From: Sphingopyxis sp. TUF1
GTDB taxonomy: Bacteria; Pseudomonadota; Alphaproteobacteria; Sphingomonadales; Sphingomonadaceae
Reading direction: 5' to 3'
DNA: 64,000 bases
Assembly (NCBI RefSeq): GCF_036687315.1
Contig: NZ_CP144683.1
Span: forward strand, 62,001-126,000
Shown one piece after another: positions 17,652 to 27,660 of the stretch. The stretch's first letter is position 1; every line of letters starts with the position of its first letter. The notes under the pieces were generated by a model. It saw only the letters and a program-made list of their open reading frames with translations. It ran no database searches and was not told the DNA's origin. Both the position numbers and the translations under genes were made by a program.

Positions 17652-18290
17652 ATGCGAAGCCTGCTTCTTGTCGCCGCCCTGATCGCGGCGCCCGCGGCCG
17701 CCCAGGATGCGGCGCTCATCGGCGATTATCGTCTCGCCGAAGGGCCCGACGTGGCGGGGGCGCTCCGCATCGGCGAAGACGGGCGTTTTATGTATTGGCT
17801 CGCCGCGGGCGCGCTCGACGAACGCGCCGCGGGGCGCTGGGAAGCGCGAAGCGGCATGGTGTGCCTCACCACCGATCCCAAACCCGTGCCGCCGGTCATC
17901 GAGAAAGGGCCGGCCATCGTGGTCGAGGGCACCATCCCCACCCTGCTCGTTACCTGGCCGAACGGCGAAGGCGTGCCGGGGGTCGATTTCGTGATCGGTT
18001 TCGAAAGCGGCGAGCCGCTCAGCGGCTATACCCAATATGACGGCTGGACGATGCCCGCGGGCGACCCGCGCGTTCCGACATGGGTCGAGTTCAGCGAGCC
18101 CATATATCGCATCGCCGCGCCGCGTTTCGAGTTTAAGCCGAGCGACGGCGGCAAGCTCCGCGCGATCATCGTCCCCAACGACCTAGGCATCGTCGATTTC
18201 GACGCCGCCTGCGCCGAGCAGACCGAAACGGGCCTCATCCTGCACCGCGCGGAGGGTGACATGCGGTTCGTTCGGGGTGGCGGAGAGTGA
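17652..18290 (+). CDS. Exported hypothetical protein
   Basis: 212 residues with a clear signal peptide MRSLLLVAALIAAPAAAQ. The mature part begins with LIGDYRLAEGPDVAGALRIGEDGRFMYWLA, a layout seen in lipocalin-like or copper-resistance NlpE-like beta proteins, but no motif fixes the family. One cysteine pair position (Cys71, and one near 185) is visible. The function is unknown. It is divergent from prfC and ends before a family C repeat. Confidence 0.7.
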   Translation: MRSLLLVAALIAAPAAAQDAALIGDYRLAEGPDVAGALRIGEDGRFMYWLAAGALDERAAGRWEARSGMVCLTTDPKPVPPVIEKGPAIVVEGTIPTLLVTWPNGEGVPGVDFVIGFESGEPLSGYTQYDGWTMPAGDPRVPTWVEFSEPIYRIAAPRFEFKPSDGGKLRAIIVPNDLGIVDFDAACAEQTETGLILHRAEGDMRFVRGGGE

Positions 18291-18337
18291 ACGAAGACGG
18301 CGATGCTGGTTTTGGGATGAGAAGCGGACATCGATTA

Positions 18338-18471
18338 TCCTCCCCGTCGCGCAGCGATGGGGAGGGGGACCGCGCCCGAAGGGCGTGGTGGAGGGGCCGC
18401 GACGTCGGTTTCCTTGCCCCTCCGTCAGCGCTTCGCGCTGCCACCTCCCCATGGCTGTGCCACAGAGAGGA
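18338..18471. repeat. Family C palindrome (copy C2)
   Basis: About 134 bp. Left arm TCCTCCCCGTCGCGCAGCGATGGGGAGG and right arm CCTCCCCATGG...CACAGAGAGGA are inverted. Internal blocks CCGCGCCCGAAGGGCG and GCGCTTCGCGC are small hairpins of their own. It separates two convergent genes. The copy at 41.29 kb is in the opposite orientation. Confidence 0.88.
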
Positions 18472-18506
18472 TATTAGGTCCGTAATCGCCCGAAACCCGA
18501 CGCCCC

Positions 18507-19820
18507 CTACCCCTTCGCCAGCAATTTCATCGTCATTGCAGTTAGTGCCTCGGTCGCGGTCGAGATGACCGCGGGCGCGTCGGGCGCCCAGAAGGGCGAG
18601 TGCAGGCTGGGCAGCGCCCGCCCTTCCTTCTTCGCCGCGTCATATTCGGCCTGCGGCACGCCGCCGACCCAGATGATCAGGCTTTTGATGTCCTTGTCCG
18701 CGCGCGCGAAGCGGCCGAAATCCTCACCGCCCATCACCGGCGGCATCTGCACGACCCGTTCCTCGCCGAAACTCGTCTTTAGAAACGCTGCCATTTGCTC
18801 GGTAAAATCGAGCGTGTTGAAGGTCGCGGGTGTATATTCGTCCTTTTGCACCGTCACCACGGGCATCCGGTCGTCGGGCATTCCCGCCGCAATCGCCTCC
18901 CCCTTCGCAATGCGCGCGATCCCGTCCAGCAGATGATCGCGCACTTCGTCGGTATAGCTGCGCACCGTCAGTTGCAGCCGCGCTTCGTCCGAAATGATAT
19001 TGTGCTTGGCACCGGCATGGAAGCTTCCCACCGTCACCACCGCGCTGTCGAGCGGGCTGATCTCGCGCGACACAAGCGTCTGGAGCGCGCCGACAATACG
19101 GCTGGCGAGCACGATCGGGTCTTTCGTCGCCTGCGGATAGGCACCATGGCCACCAACGCCCTTTACCAGCACATCGACGCTGTCGACGTTGGCCAGCGCA
19201 TAGCCCGGCGTATATCCGATCCGGCCCGCGGGAAACTGCGCCGCATCGTGGAACGCCAGCACATATTCGGGCTTGGGAAAGCGCGTATACAGCCCATCTT
19301 CGAGCATCATCCGCGCGCCCGCGCCGCGTTCCTCGGCGGGCTGGCCGATCATCACCAGCGTTCCCGACCATTTATCCTTGTTCGCCGCCATCAGCCGCGC
19401 GACGCCGACCCACGCCGTCATATGCGTATCGTGGCCGCACGCGTGCATCACGCCCGTCTCGACGCCTTCGGCGGTAGTGACGCGCACCTTCGATGCACCG
19501 GGCAGGCCGGTCTGTTCGGCGACGGGCAGCCCATCCATGTCGGCGCGAACCATGACGACCGGTCCCGGCCCGTTCTTCATCACCGCGACGATGCCGGTGC
19601 CCCCAACCTTTTCGGTGACCTCGAAGCCCAGCTTGCGCGCTTCAGCCGCCAATATGCCCGCCGAGCGCACCTCCATGAAGCTGAGTTCGGGGTTGGCGTG
19701 CAAATCCTTGTAGATCGCCATCAGCGACGGCATCTGCTGCTGCACTTCGCCGCCCAGCGTTTGCGCCGACACCGGCGCCGCAAAAGCCAGTGCTGCGGCC
19801 CCCAACCAGAAACTGCGCAT
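18507..19820 (-). CDS. Exported M20-family amidohydrolase (hippurate hydrolase-like)
   Basis: 437 residues with a signal peptide ending PVSAQ. The M20D signature is present: VRADMDGLPVAEQTG, then HACGHDTHM for metal binding and GQPAEERGAGARMML with the catalytic Glu-Glu. GVGGHGAYPQATKDPI is the bacterial exopeptidase dimerisation domain. Such enzymes deacylate N-acyl amino acids or indole conjugates; export suggests scavenging in the periplasm. It follows the DUF4893-like lipoprotein gene by 17 bp on the same strand, so the two are likely co-transcribed. Confidence 0.87.
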   Translation of the reverse strand: MRSFWLGAAALAFAAPVSAQTLGGEVQQQMPSLMAIYKDLHANPELSFMEVRSAGILAAEARKLGFEVTEKVGGTGIVAVMKNGPGPVVMVRADMDGLPVAEQTGLPGASKVRVTTAEGVETGVMHACGHDTHMTAWVGVARLMAANKDKWSGTLVMIGQPAEERGAGARMMLEDGLYTRFPKPEYVLAFHDAAQFPAGRIGYTPGYALANVDSVDVLVKGVGGHGAYPQATKDPIVLASRIVGALQTLVSREISPLDSAVVTVGSFHAGAKHNIISDEARLQLTVRSYTDEVRDHLLDGIARIAKGEAIAAGMPDDRMPVVTVQKDEYTPATFNTLDFTEQMAAFLKTSFGEERVVQMPPVMGGEDFGRFARADKDIKSLIIWVGGVPQAEYDAAKKEGRALPSLHSPFWAPDAPAVISTATEALTAMTMKLLAKG

Positions 19821-19837
19821 AGATACCCTCCCCTAAA

Positions 19838-20482
19838 TCAGTTCGCCGGAACCAGTTCGATCACGTCGAGCAGCGATTCATACGCCGGCGCCGGCAGCAC
19901 GAGCCGCCAGCGATTGTCGCCGATCCGTTCGATCAACCCGGCCATGTCGCGCATCCGGTCGCTGCCGTAATTGACCGCCATTTTTTCATCGCCAAGCTCG
20001 AGCGTGCCGAGAAAGATCTGGCGTTTCAGATTGTCGGGAAAGATCAAGCCCACGGGACGCTGCGATCCCGTGACCTTGGTCAGGCTCGACAATCCCTGCT
20101 CGACGGCCACACGGCACCGGAACCAGCCATAGGCGATATAGGATAAGCCGCCGCGCCCCTGCGCACCGACCTTGACAGTGCGGCAGCGATAGTCGCCTGG
20201 CGGCAGGTGTGCGTTGGGCAGCGCCGCGGTCGGCTGGAGCAGCACGCCCTCGCGGTCGATTTCGGCGCCATGGCCCTTCGCGCGCGCATCGGCGAGCGCG
20301 GCCTGCCAGCTGCTGTACCAGCCGCGAATCCGCTGCTTGTCGGCGTCGGTCGCCGTTGCGCGCCACGTTCCGCTCGTAGCTGGCGCGTCGGCCGCCGACG
20401 GTGGAACCGTCGGCACGACAGTTCGGCACGCGCCAAGAGTGACGCCCAGCGCCACCACCAAAACCCATATGGTGCGACCCAT
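19838..20482 (-). CDS. Lipoprotein resembling DUF4893 family
   Basis: 214 residues. The lipobox LGAC at residues 16-19 follows a short hydrophobic leader, so the mature protein is predicted to be lipid-anchored. The body contains IRGWYSSWQAALADARAKGH, then GDYRCRTVKVGAQG and WFRCRVAVEQG, and ends DNRWRLVLPAPAYESLLDVIELVPA. This resembles the DUF4893 family found in sphingomonads. The function is unknown. It probably shares a transcript with the M20 hydrolase downstream. Confidence 0.75.
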   Translation of the reverse strand: MGRTIWVLVVALGVTLGACRTVVPTVPPSAADAPATSGTWRATATDADKQRIRGWYSSWQAALADARAKGHGAEIDREGVLLQPTAALPNAHLPPGDYRCRTVKVGAQGRGGLSYIAYGWFRCRVAVEQGLSSLTKVTGSQRPVGLIFPDNLKRQIFLGTLELGDEKMAVNYGSDRMRDMAGLIERIGDNRWRLVLPAPAYESLLDVIELVPAN

Positions 20483-20554
20483 GATTCTCCGTTTCTCCCC
20501 GGACCCGTTTGGTTAACCTTAGGAGGGCAAAGGAGAATGCTCAAGGCCACTGCG

Positions 20555-21340
20555 TCACCCGGCGGTCCAGCCGCCATCGACGCTAAGGTTCGCGCCCGTG
20601 ATGTTCGCCGCCTCGTCGCGCGTCAGAAACGACGCGAGCGCGGCGACCTGATCGACGGTCACAAACTGCTTGGTCGGCTGCCCCGCAAGCAGGACATCGT
20701 TGATCACCTGCTCGCGCGTCATGTGCCGAGCCTTCATGGTGTCGGGAATCTGGTTCTCGACAAGCGGCGTCCAGACATAGCCGGGGCTGATGCAGTTGAC
20801 CGTGATGCCGGCTTCGGCAACCTCCAGCGCGACCGTCTTGGTCAGCCCGGCCAGCCCATGCTTCGCGGTGACATAGGCCGACTTGAAGGGCGAGGCGACG
20901 AGTGAGTGCGCCGACGCGGTGCCGATGATCCGTCCCCATTTCTTCTTACGCATACCGGGCACGGCATGGCGGATCGTGTGGAATGCCGCGGTGAGGTTGA
21001 GCGCGATGATCATGTCCCATTTTTCGGGCGGGAAATCCTCGACCGGCGACACGAACTGCATCCCCGCATTGTTGACGAGAATATCCACGCCGCCGAAATC
21101 CTTGTCCGCGCGCGCGAACATTGCCGCAATCTCATCGGGCTTGGTCAGGTCGGCGCCGTCATAGGCCGCGCTGCCGCCGCTGATCGCCTCCAGCCCCTTG
21201 CGCTCGGCCTCGATCGCATCGGCGTCGCCGAAACCATTGATGATGATATTGGCGCCATCGGCCGCAAAGGCTTTCGCGATGCCGAGCCCGATGCCCGAAG
21301 TCGATCCGGTGACAAGGGCGGTTTTTCCTTTGAGGTGCAT
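20555..21340 (-). CDS. bdhA: 3-hydroxybutyrate dehydrogenase
   Basis: A 261-residue SDR enzyme that oxidises 3-hydroxybutyrate to acetoacetate, for use of polyhydroxybutyrate monomers. It has TGSTSGIG (11-18), NNAG (90-93), Ser143, and Tyr156/Lys160 in SAYVTAKHG. Gln95 after NNAG and the C-terminal NLSVDGGWTAG are typical of this enzyme rather than of generic SDRs. The patatin gene lies immediately upstream on the same strand with 28 bp between, a pairing consistent with lipid or polyester turnover. Confidence 0.9.
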   Translation of the reverse strand: MHLKGKTALVTGSTSGIGLGIAKAFAADGANIIINGFGDADAIEAERKGLEAISGGSAAYDGADLTKPDEIAAMFARADKDFGGVDILVNNAGMQFVSPVEDFPPEKWDMIIALNLTAAFHTIRHAVPGMRKKKWGRIIGTASAHSLVASPFKSAYVTAKHGLAGLTKTVALEVAEAGITVNCISPGYVWTPLVENQIPDTMKARHMTREQVINDVLLAGQPTKQFVTVDQVAALASFLTRDEAANITGANLSVDGGWTAG

Positions 21341-21368
21341 GTCGAATTCCTTTTCGTGGGGGGAGAAA

Positions 21369-22526
21369 TCAATTCGGCCCTGTGCCGACCTTCGGCTTCA
21401 AGCCATCGGCCTGCACGGCGAAACTGTCCGATCGGCCCTCGGCAATGCTTTCGGCGAGCAGATGGCCGTCCTTCATCGCCGCTTCGACCGCGGCGCGGCC
21501 GAGCGCCCAGTTGATCTCCATCGTCGAGCGCGAAAATTCGAAATCGCGCGCGCCGGTCTGCCAGGCAGGCGGTTCATGGATCAGTTGTACGACGTTCAGC
21601 GCCTTGCAATCGATCATCCGCTGCACAGCTTTCACCTCGGGAAGCTCGGCATATTCCGCAGGTAGTTTTTGCAGCATCCGGTCGATCAGCCGATGTTCCT
21701 TACGCCGCCGCACCAGCCCGTCGGAAATGCGCCGTGTGCGGCTCGAATAGCGAATATCCTTCTCGCGCGACCAGGCTTCCTCGAGATCGTGCGGCCGCGT
21801 CCCGCGCGCGGGAAATAGATCAACCTGGAACACCAGCATGTCCTCGTCCGCCGCCGCGACGACATGTTCGAGCGGGGTGTTCGACACCAGCCCGCCGTCC
21901 CAATACCAATGCCCGTCGATCTCGACCGGCGGCAGGCCCGGCGGCAAGGCTCCCGACGCCAATATATGCCGCGCATCGATGGCGTCGGTCGTCGTGTCGA
22001 AATAGCGGAAGTTGCCGGTCTCGACCGCAACCGCTCCCACCGACAGGCGTACCTTGCCGTGGTTCACCCGGTCCCAGTCCACAAGCCGGTTCAGCGTTTC
22101 GACCAGCGGCGCCGTGTCGTAAAAACTGACCGCCTCGGGCGTCTGCCGCTCGGCAAAGGTCGGCGGCGGAAAGCGCGGGGTGAAAAAGCCCGGCACGCCG
22201 AACGCCATCACCTGCGCAGCGGCGGCCATATGCGACCATTCGCGCGCCCAGTCATTGTCGGGAATTGGCAGCGACGGCAACGCCGAGGAGATGCCTTCCC
22301 AAAATTCGCGCATCTTGCCGACCGCCTGGTCGCGCTCGTTGCCCGCGATGATCGCGGCATTGACCGCGCCGATCGAAATACCCGCGACCCAGTCGAGTTC
22401 GATGCCCAGGTCGATCAGCGCCTCGTAAACCCCCGCCTGAAACGCACCGAGTGCGCCGCCGCCCTGCAGGACAAGTACGACAAGGTCTGGAACCGGAAGA
22501 GCGGCACGGGCGGCGCGGCGGGGCAT
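21369..22526 (-). CDS. Patatin-like phospholipase family protein
   Basis: 385 residues. The oxyanion loop GGGALG (22-27), nucleophile Ser51 in GISIGA and the partner Asp210 in WDGGL form the patatin Ser-Asp dyad. No signal peptide is present. The C-terminal third (helical, REKDIRYSSRTRRISDGLVRR) resembles the DUF3734 extension of sphingomonad patatins. It likely hydrolyses lipids or short polyesters. It forms an operon with 3-hydroxybutyrate dehydrogenase, so a role in PHB or storage-lipid metabolism is a reasonable inference, not a proof. Confidence 0.87.
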   Translation of the reverse strand: MPRRAARAALPVPDLVVLVLQGGGALGAFQAGVYEALIDLGIELDWVAGISIGAVNAAIIAGNERDQAVGKMREFWEGISSALPSLPIPDNDWAREWSHMAAAAQVMAFGVPGFFTPRFPPPTFAERQTPEAVSFYDTAPLVETLNRLVDWDRVNHGKVRLSVGAVAVETGNFRYFDTTTDAIDARHILASGALPPGLPPVEIDGHWYWDGGLVSNTPLEHVVAAADEDMLVFQVDLFPARGTRPHDLEEAWSREKDIRYSSRTRRISDGLVRRRKEHRLIDRMLQKLPAEYAELPEVKAVQRMIDCKALNVVQLIHEPPAWQTGARDFEFSRSTMEINWALGRAAVEAAMKDGHLLAESIAEGRSDSFAVQADGLKPKVGTGPN

Positions 22527-22674
22527 GGACTCGCAATCCTTGGGCTACGGGCGATGATTTGTGCACCGCAGCACGCCCCATTGCAATGCTTGCCCGACGC
22601 GAAGCCCCTTCCAATTGCCCGGTGCTGCTGTAACACTCGGAGCCGAAACGACCCTTTCACGGTGGAGAAGCCCG

Positions 22675-23580
22675 ATGCGCCTCGACGATTATGATCCCGG
22701 CGACGATATTCGCGATCTGGGCCGGGGCGGCGGTGGGTTCGGAGGCGGCGGCGGCGGCCTTGGCGGCTTGCTGGTCGGCTTCCTGCCGATGCTGCTCGGT
22801 CGCAAGATGGGTTGCGGGACGATCCTGCTGCTCGGTGCAGTCGCCTTTTTCGTGTTCGGCCCCGGCGCCAACATGTTGAGCATGGGCGGCGGCACCGCCG
22901 ATCCGATGGCCGACAGCCGCGGCGCCCCGCAAGGCGTCGCCTGCGATACCGGGGCAGAGCGCTTCGCGTGCAACGTCTTCGGCTCGACGCATCGGGTGTG
23001 GGAGCAGCTTGTCAGCGGCTATCAGCAACCGACGCTCAACTTCTTCACCGATCGGAATCAGTCGGGTTGCGGCGCGGCGCAGGCTGCAATGGGCCCATTT
23101 TATTGCCCGGCCGATCAGGGCATCTATCTGGACACGAGCTTCTTCCGCGAACTCGAACAGCGGTTCGGCGCCGCGGGCGACGCCGCGCAAGCCTATGTCG
23201 TCGCGCACGAAGTCGGCCATCATATCCAGACGATCAGCGGCATTTCAAATGAGGTCCGCCAGGCGCAGGCGCGCGCTTCGCAGGCCGAGGGCAATCAGCT
23301 TCAGGTCCGCATGGAACTCCAGGCCGACTGCTACGCCGGGGTCTGGGCGGCACGCGCGCGTAACAGCGCGGGCCAGCCGGTGATGGAGGCGGGCGACATG
23401 GAAGAAGCGATGCGCGCCGCCAATGCGATCGGCGACGACACGCTGATGCGCTCCGCAGGACAGCGCCCGGTGCCCGAAAGCTTCACCCATGGGACGAGCG
23501 AACAGCGCATGACCTGGCTGCGCCGCGGCCTGCAAACGGGGGATCCGCGCCAGTGCGACACCTTCGATACGGCCATCTGA
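22675..23580 (+). CDS. YpfJ-type neutral zinc metallopeptidase, membrane anchored
   Basis: 301 residues. A Gly-rich cytoplasmic start (GGGGFGGGGGGLGG), one hydrophobic segment (about 31-63) and then the catalytic domain with AHEVGHH: His178, Glu179 and His182. The QADCYAGVWA motif downstream supplies the third ligand region, and DTLMRSAGQRPVPESFTHGTSEQR is the conserved tail. The substrate is not known for the family. The ATG at 22675 follows GGTGGAGAAG. The gene's end overlaps the next gene by 28 bases. Confidence 0.88.
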   Translation: MRLDDYDPGDDIRDLGRGGGGFGGGGGGLGGLLVGFLPMLLGRKMGCGTILLLGAVAFFVFGPGANMLSMGGGTADPMADSRGAPQGVACDTGAERFACNVFGSTHRVWEQLVSGYQQPTLNFFTDRNQSGCGAAQAAMGPFYCPADQGIYLDTSFFRELEQRFGAAGDAAQAYVVAHEVGHHIQTISGISNEVRQAQARASQAEGNQLQVRMELQADCYAGVWAARARNSAGQPVMEAGDMEEAMRAANAIGDDTLMRSAGQRPVPESFTHGTSEQRMTWLRRGLQTGDPRQCDTFDTAI

Positions 23581-24839
23581 GCGCCGCGCTTGCGGCGTCG
23601 CTTTTGACGGCATCGCCGGCGTCGGCCCAAAACCTCTATATCGTGGCGGGACGGTTGATCGACGGCGTGTCGAATGACGTGCGCACGGGCCAGTGCATCA
23701 CCGTCGAGGCCGAGCGCATCAAGGCGGTTGGCCCGTGCGGAGCAACGCCCGATGGCGCGAAGCGGCTCGACTGGTCGGCCTTCACCGTCCTTCCCGGCCT
23801 GATCGACCTCCACACCCACCTCGCCGACCTTGGCCAGAGCGCCGACCTCGCGGCACCGATGAAAGCCTCGCCCGCCGAAACCGCGCTCGTCGGCGCGCGC
23901 AACGCGCGCGTGACGCTCGATGCCGGTTTCACCAGCGTACGCGACGTCGGCACCTATCGCGGCCTCACCGACGTGACCCTGCGCAATGCGATCGACCGCG
24001 GCGACGTGCCCGGCCCGCGCATGTGCGTTGCGGGCGCCTATATCACCATTCCTAAGGGCGGCGGCGAGCTCAACGGCGTCGTCCCCAACGCACAATTGCC
24101 GCCCGACATGCGGCTCGGCGTCGCTGCAACGCCTGAGGAAGCGGCCAAGAAGACGACCTTTCTTCTCGACCAGGGCGCCGATTTTATCAAGGCGATCGCC
24201 ACCGGCGCGGTGCTCGCGATCGGCACCGAACCCGGCGCGCCCGAACTCACCGAGGATCAGCTGCGCGCGGTCGTCAGGGTCGCCCACGCCCGCGGCAAGC
24301 GGGTGACCGCGCACGCCCACGGCGCCCAAGGGATCAAGGCCGCGATCCGCGCCGGGGTGGACAGTATCGAACACGCCAGCCTTGCCGACGAGGAGGCGCT
24401 GCAACTCGCGAAACAGCATGGAACCTGGCTCGCGATGGACATCTACAACGGCACATATATCGACGAAGAAGGCACCAAACAGGGCTGGCCCGAGGAATAT
24501 CTGCGCAAGAATCGCGAGACCACCGACGCGCAGCGCGCCGCCTTTCGCCGCGCGGTCGAACTGGGGGTCAATATCGGCTACGCGACCGACGCCGGCGTCT
24601 ATCCGCACGGGCTGAACGCGCGGCAATTCCGCAATATGGTCAAATATGGGATGACGCCGATGCAGGCGATTCAGTCGGCAACCGGCCGCGCTGCCGAAGA
24701 AATGGGCCGTGGTGACGTCGGCGCGATCGTCCCCGGCCGCTACGCCGATTTCGTCGCGGTAATGGCCGATCCGCTTGCCGACATCAGCGTGCTCGAAACG
24801 ATCGACCATGTGATGAAGGGCGGCGCACTGGTGCGTTAG
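23553..24839 (+). CDS. Exported amidohydrolase family protein
   Basis: 428 residues with a signal peptide ending SPASAQ. The metal-dependent hydrolase barrel is recognisable: LIDLHTHLADLG for the first two histidines, the bridging lysine in DFIKAIATG, AHAHG and EHAS for further histidines and ATDAGVYPHG with the catalytic Asp. It resembles imidazolonepropionase-like or Xaa-Pro dipeptidase-type amidohydrolases exported by sphingomonads. The GTG start lies inside the end of the preceding peptidase gene and gives a clean signal peptide, so the two are coupled. The substrate is uncertain. Confidence 0.86.
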   Translation: MRHLRYGHLSAALAASLLTASPASAQNLYIVAGRLIDGVSNDVRTGQCITVEAERIKAVGPCGATPDGAKRLDWSAFTVLPGLIDLHTHLADLGQSADLAAPMKASPAETALVGARNARVTLDAGFTSVRDVGTYRGLTDVTLRNAIDRGDVPGPRMCVAGAYITIPKGGGELNGVVPNAQLPPDMRLGVAATPEEAAKKTTFLLDQGADFIKAIATGAVLAIGTEPGAPELTEDQLRAVVRVAHARGKRVTAHAHGAQGIKAAIRAGVDSIEHASLADEEALQLAKQHGTWLAMDIYNGTYIDEEGTKQGWPEEYLRKNRETTDAQRAAFRRAVELGVNIGYATDAGVYPHGLNARQFRNMVKYGMTPMQAIQSATGRAAEEMGRGDVGAIVPGRYADFVAVMADPLADISVLETIDHVMKGGALVR

Positions 24840-24876
24840 GATCAACGCGCAACGTCGCCCGACCGTCGGCTTCCCA

Positions 24877-25401
24877 CTAATATTCGACGATGATGCGGAC
24901 CCTGTCGATGCTGAGCCCGGCAGCGCGCGCGATCTGTTCGCGGCTCCGGCCGATGACCTCCTGAAGCGGCGCGGGCGCGACGTCGTCGGGGAATTCGTCG
25001 GGAGCCAATTCCGCACCCGCTCCTTCGGCGCCAGACGTTGACGCGACGGCGCTGGTCGATGATTCAAGCATCGGCGCGACCGCGCTTTTCAGTTCGACCG
25101 CGCTCAGCGTCGCCGGCGATACCGGACCTTCGAACTGGCATCCGAAGAGCCGCCCGCTGGCCCAGATGACGACGGCAGTGATGCCGCCGGCATGGGGAAG
25201 TTCGATCTCGATCCGGTCGCAGGCTTGCAGATCGATGTCGCTTTCGAACAGCAGCCCCGTTCCCGAAATATTGTGAATCTGGACCGCGATGCCGGTCCCG
25301 TCATGCTTCATGCCGCGGGCGAGCAGGCTGAGTTTGCGGCGCACGTCCTGACGTTTGTCGCCGTTCGGCGCCAAGGGGAGGAACTGTCCGTAAATCGGCA
25401 T
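24877..25401 (-). CDS. PilZ-domain protein
   Basis: 174 residues. The N-terminal PilZ domain has DVRRKLSLLARG, an RxxxR-like c-di-GMP element, followed by IHNISGTGLLFESD (the D/NxSxxG element) and CDRIEIELPHAGGI. The C-terminal half is acidic and Ala/Ser-rich, ending in a helix with RSREQIARAAGLSIDRVRIIVEY. PilZ proteins bind cyclic di-GMP to control motility or surface polymers. A CtrA-like CTAA-N7-TTAAC site lies about 24 bp upstream. Convergent with the amidohydrolase. Confidence 0.83.
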   Translation of the reverse strand: MPIYGQFLPLAPNGDKRQDVRRKLSLLARGMKHDGTGIAVQIHNISGTGLLFESDIDLQACDRIEIELPHAGGITAVVIWASGRLFGCQFEGPVSPATLSAVELKSAVAPMLESSTSAVASTSGAEGAGAELAPDEFPDDVAPAPLQEVIGRSREQIARAAGLSIDRVRIIVEY

Positions 25402-25424
25402 ATGCTTCTGTGGGAGTTGGCTGG

Positions 25425-25439
25425 TTAAAAGAAGGTTAG
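25425..25439 (-). promoter_or_regulatory. CtrA-like site upstream of the PilZ gene
   Basis: On the minus strand CTAA-N7-TTAA followed by C, one mismatch from the CtrA consensus TTAA-N7-TTAAC, and 24 bp ahead of the PilZ start codon. Cell-cycle or motility control by CtrA is common for such genes in alphaproteobacteria. Confidence 0.4.
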
Positions 25440-25575
25440 CGCGACCGGCGACGGGCGCCATTAGGCGCAAAATATCGGCGCGTGCGCCGCGGCGGGCGGC
25501 GCGGAAGATTCGAACCAAAACCCTCTTCCGAACGAACACGCTTGAACGCGCCCACGGCTCCGCTAAACCGATTTC

Positions 25576-27642
25576 ATGCGAAACCTTCTCCTCACCAGCG
25601 CGCTCGCGCTCGCCGCCGCCCTCTCCGCTCCCGCCCTTGCTCGCCCGATGACCGAGGTCGATCTGGCGACCTTGAAGCGCGTCGCCGCACCGACCGCATC
25701 GCCCGACGGGCGCTGGGTGGTCTTCCAGATGACCGAGACCGAAGCCGAAACCTACAAGCGCTCGACCGGCCTCTGGCTCGTCGACCGCCATGCCAAAGAC
25801 GCGATGCCGATCCGGGTCGCCGACACCGCGGGCAAAAATGAAACTTCTCCTGCTTTCGACAAGGACGGCATCCTCTATTTCCTCTCGAACGCGTCGGGCA
25901 AAAACGAGGTTTGGCGCATCGACCCCAGGGTCGGCGGCGTCGGAACGCAGGTCACCGACACCAAGGCCGACGTTGCCGGATTCAAGATTTCGCCCGACGC
26001 CACAAAGCTGCTTGCATGGGGCGACATCCCGAAGGAATGCACTGATTTCGGCTGCGAGGCGAAAGACAAGGGCGCGCTCGTCGGTCCCGGCAGCGGCCGC
26101 CTTTACAAGGACGGCGTCGGCTTCGTCCGCCACTGGGACGAGTGGGAAACGCCGGGCACCTACAGCCGCCCCTTCATCTTCAATCTTGCGGACGGCAAGG
26201 CCACCACGGCGCGCCCCGCCGATGCCGGGCTGATCGGCGACACCCCGTCGAAACCCTTCGGCGGCGGCGAGGAACTCGCATGGGGCGCCGACAGCCGCAC
26301 CATCTTCTTCACGCTGCGCAAGGCCGACCGGGCCGAGCCCATGTCGACCAACCTCGACATCTATCGCTGGCTCGTCGACAGCCGGATGATGCCGGTGAAT
26401 CTCACCGAGGACAATCAGGCAACCGACACGCTGCCCACCCCCTCACCCGACGGCAAATGGCTCGCCTATGCCGCGATGGCGCGGACGGGCTATGAGGCCG
26501 ACCGGCTGGTGCTGATGCTCCGCAACCTCGAAAGCGGCGAGACGCGCAAGCTCACCGACGCGTGGGATCGTTCGGTCGGCTCGATCGCCTGGGCGCCCGA
26601 CGGCAAGTCTCTCTATGTCACCGCGCAGGACGTTCTCGAACATCCCGTGTTCCGCGTCGATGTCGCGACGGGCAAGGTCGAGAAGCTGAAGGCCTCGCCC
26701 GAAGCGCTCGAAGGCAATATCAACGACGTCACGCCGCTCCCCGGCGGCGCCTTGCTCTATTCGCGCAACAGCGCGCTGGCGCCAACCGACCTGTTCGTGC
26801 GCGACGCCAGCGGCAAGGTCCGCCAGCTCACCAGCGTCAACGCCGATCGCCTCGCCGAATTTGATCCGGTGAAGCTCGAAAAGATCCGCTTCGCGGGCGC
26901 GAATGGCGACACCGTTTGGGGCATGATCCTGAAACCCGCGAAGGCGACCGAAAAACTGCCGGTTGCCTTCATCGTCCACGGTGGTCCGCAATCGAGCTTC
27001 GGCAACAGCTGGTCGACGCGCTGGAACCCGCGCCTGTTCGCGCAACAGGGTTACGGCGTCGTCACCGTCGATTTCCATGGCTCGACGGGCTACGGACAGG
27101 CGTTCACCGACAGCATCAACCAGGATTGGGGCGGCAAGCCGCTCGAAGATCTGAAGCTCGGCCTCGCCGCCGCGGGCAAGCAGGATGCGCAGCTCGACGT
27201 GGCCAACGCCTGCGCGCTCGGCGCCTCCTATGGCGGATATATGATGAACTGGATCGCCGGCCAGTGGACCGACGGCTTCAAATGCCTCGTCCAGCACGAC
27301 GGCGTCTTTGACCTCCGCGCCATGGCGTTCGAGACCGAGGAACTCTGGTTCGACGAATGGGATCATGGCGGCCCCTGGTGGGAACGGACCGACCCCGAAA
27401 AGTGGAACCCGGTCAATCATGTCGCCAAGTGGAAAACGCCGATGCTGGTTATCACGGGCGAAAAGGATTTCCGCATCGCCTACAGCCAGGGCCTCGCCGC
27501 CTTCACCGCGCTCCAGCGCCGCGGCGTCCCGTCGCAATTGCTCGTCTTTCCCGACGAAAACCACTGGGTGTTGAAGGGCGCGAACAGCGTCCAGTGGCAC
27601 CAGACGGTGTTCAACTGGCTGGACAGCTATTTGAAGAAGTAA
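25576..27642 (+). CDS. Exported S9-family prolyl oligopeptidase-like peptidase
   Basis: 688 residues with a signal peptide ending PALARP. An N-terminal beta-propeller contains repeated [29 protein letters not shown] and APDGKSLYV blades. The C-terminal hydrolase has GASYGGYM with Ser551, Asp631 in TGEKDFR and His663 in DENHWV, a complete triad. Family members cleave short peptides, often dipeptides from the N-terminus. Periplasmic nutrition is the likely role. A family E palindrome sits 18 bp after its stop. Confidence 0.92.
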   Translation: MRNLLLTSALALAAALSAPALARPMTEVDLATLKRVAAPTASPDGRWVVFQMTETEAETYKRSTGLWLVDRHAKDAMPIRVADTAGKNETSPAFDKDGILYFLSNASGKNEVWRIDPRVGGVGTQVTDTKADVAGFKISPDATKLLAWGDIPKECTDFGCEAKDKGALVGPGSGRLYKDGVGFVRHWDEWETPGTYSRPFIFNLADGKATTARPADAGLIGDTPSKPFGGGEELAWGADSRTIFFTLRKADRAEPMSTNLDIYRWLVDSRMMPVNLTEDNQATDTLPTPSPDGKWLAYAAMARTGYEADRLVLMLRNLESGETRKLTDAWDRSVGSIAWAPDGKSLYVTAQDVLEHPVFRVDVATGKVEKLKASPEALEGNINDVTPLPGGALLYSRNSALAPTDLFVRDASGKVRQLTSVNADRLAEFDPVKLEKIRFAGANGDTVWGMILKPAKATEKLPVAFIVHGGPQSSFGNSWSTRWNPRLFAQQGYGVVTVDFHGSTGYGQAFTDSINQDWGGKPLEDLKLGLAAAGKQDAQLDVANACALGASYGGYMMNWIAGQWTDGFKCLVQHDGVFDLRAMAFETEELWFDEWDHGGPWWERTDPEKWNPVNHVAKWKTPMLVITGEKDFRIAYSQGLAAFTALQRRGVPSQLLVFPDENHWVLKGANSVQWHQTVFNWLDSYLKK

Positions 27643-27660
27643 GCCCACCTCCCCCTATAT

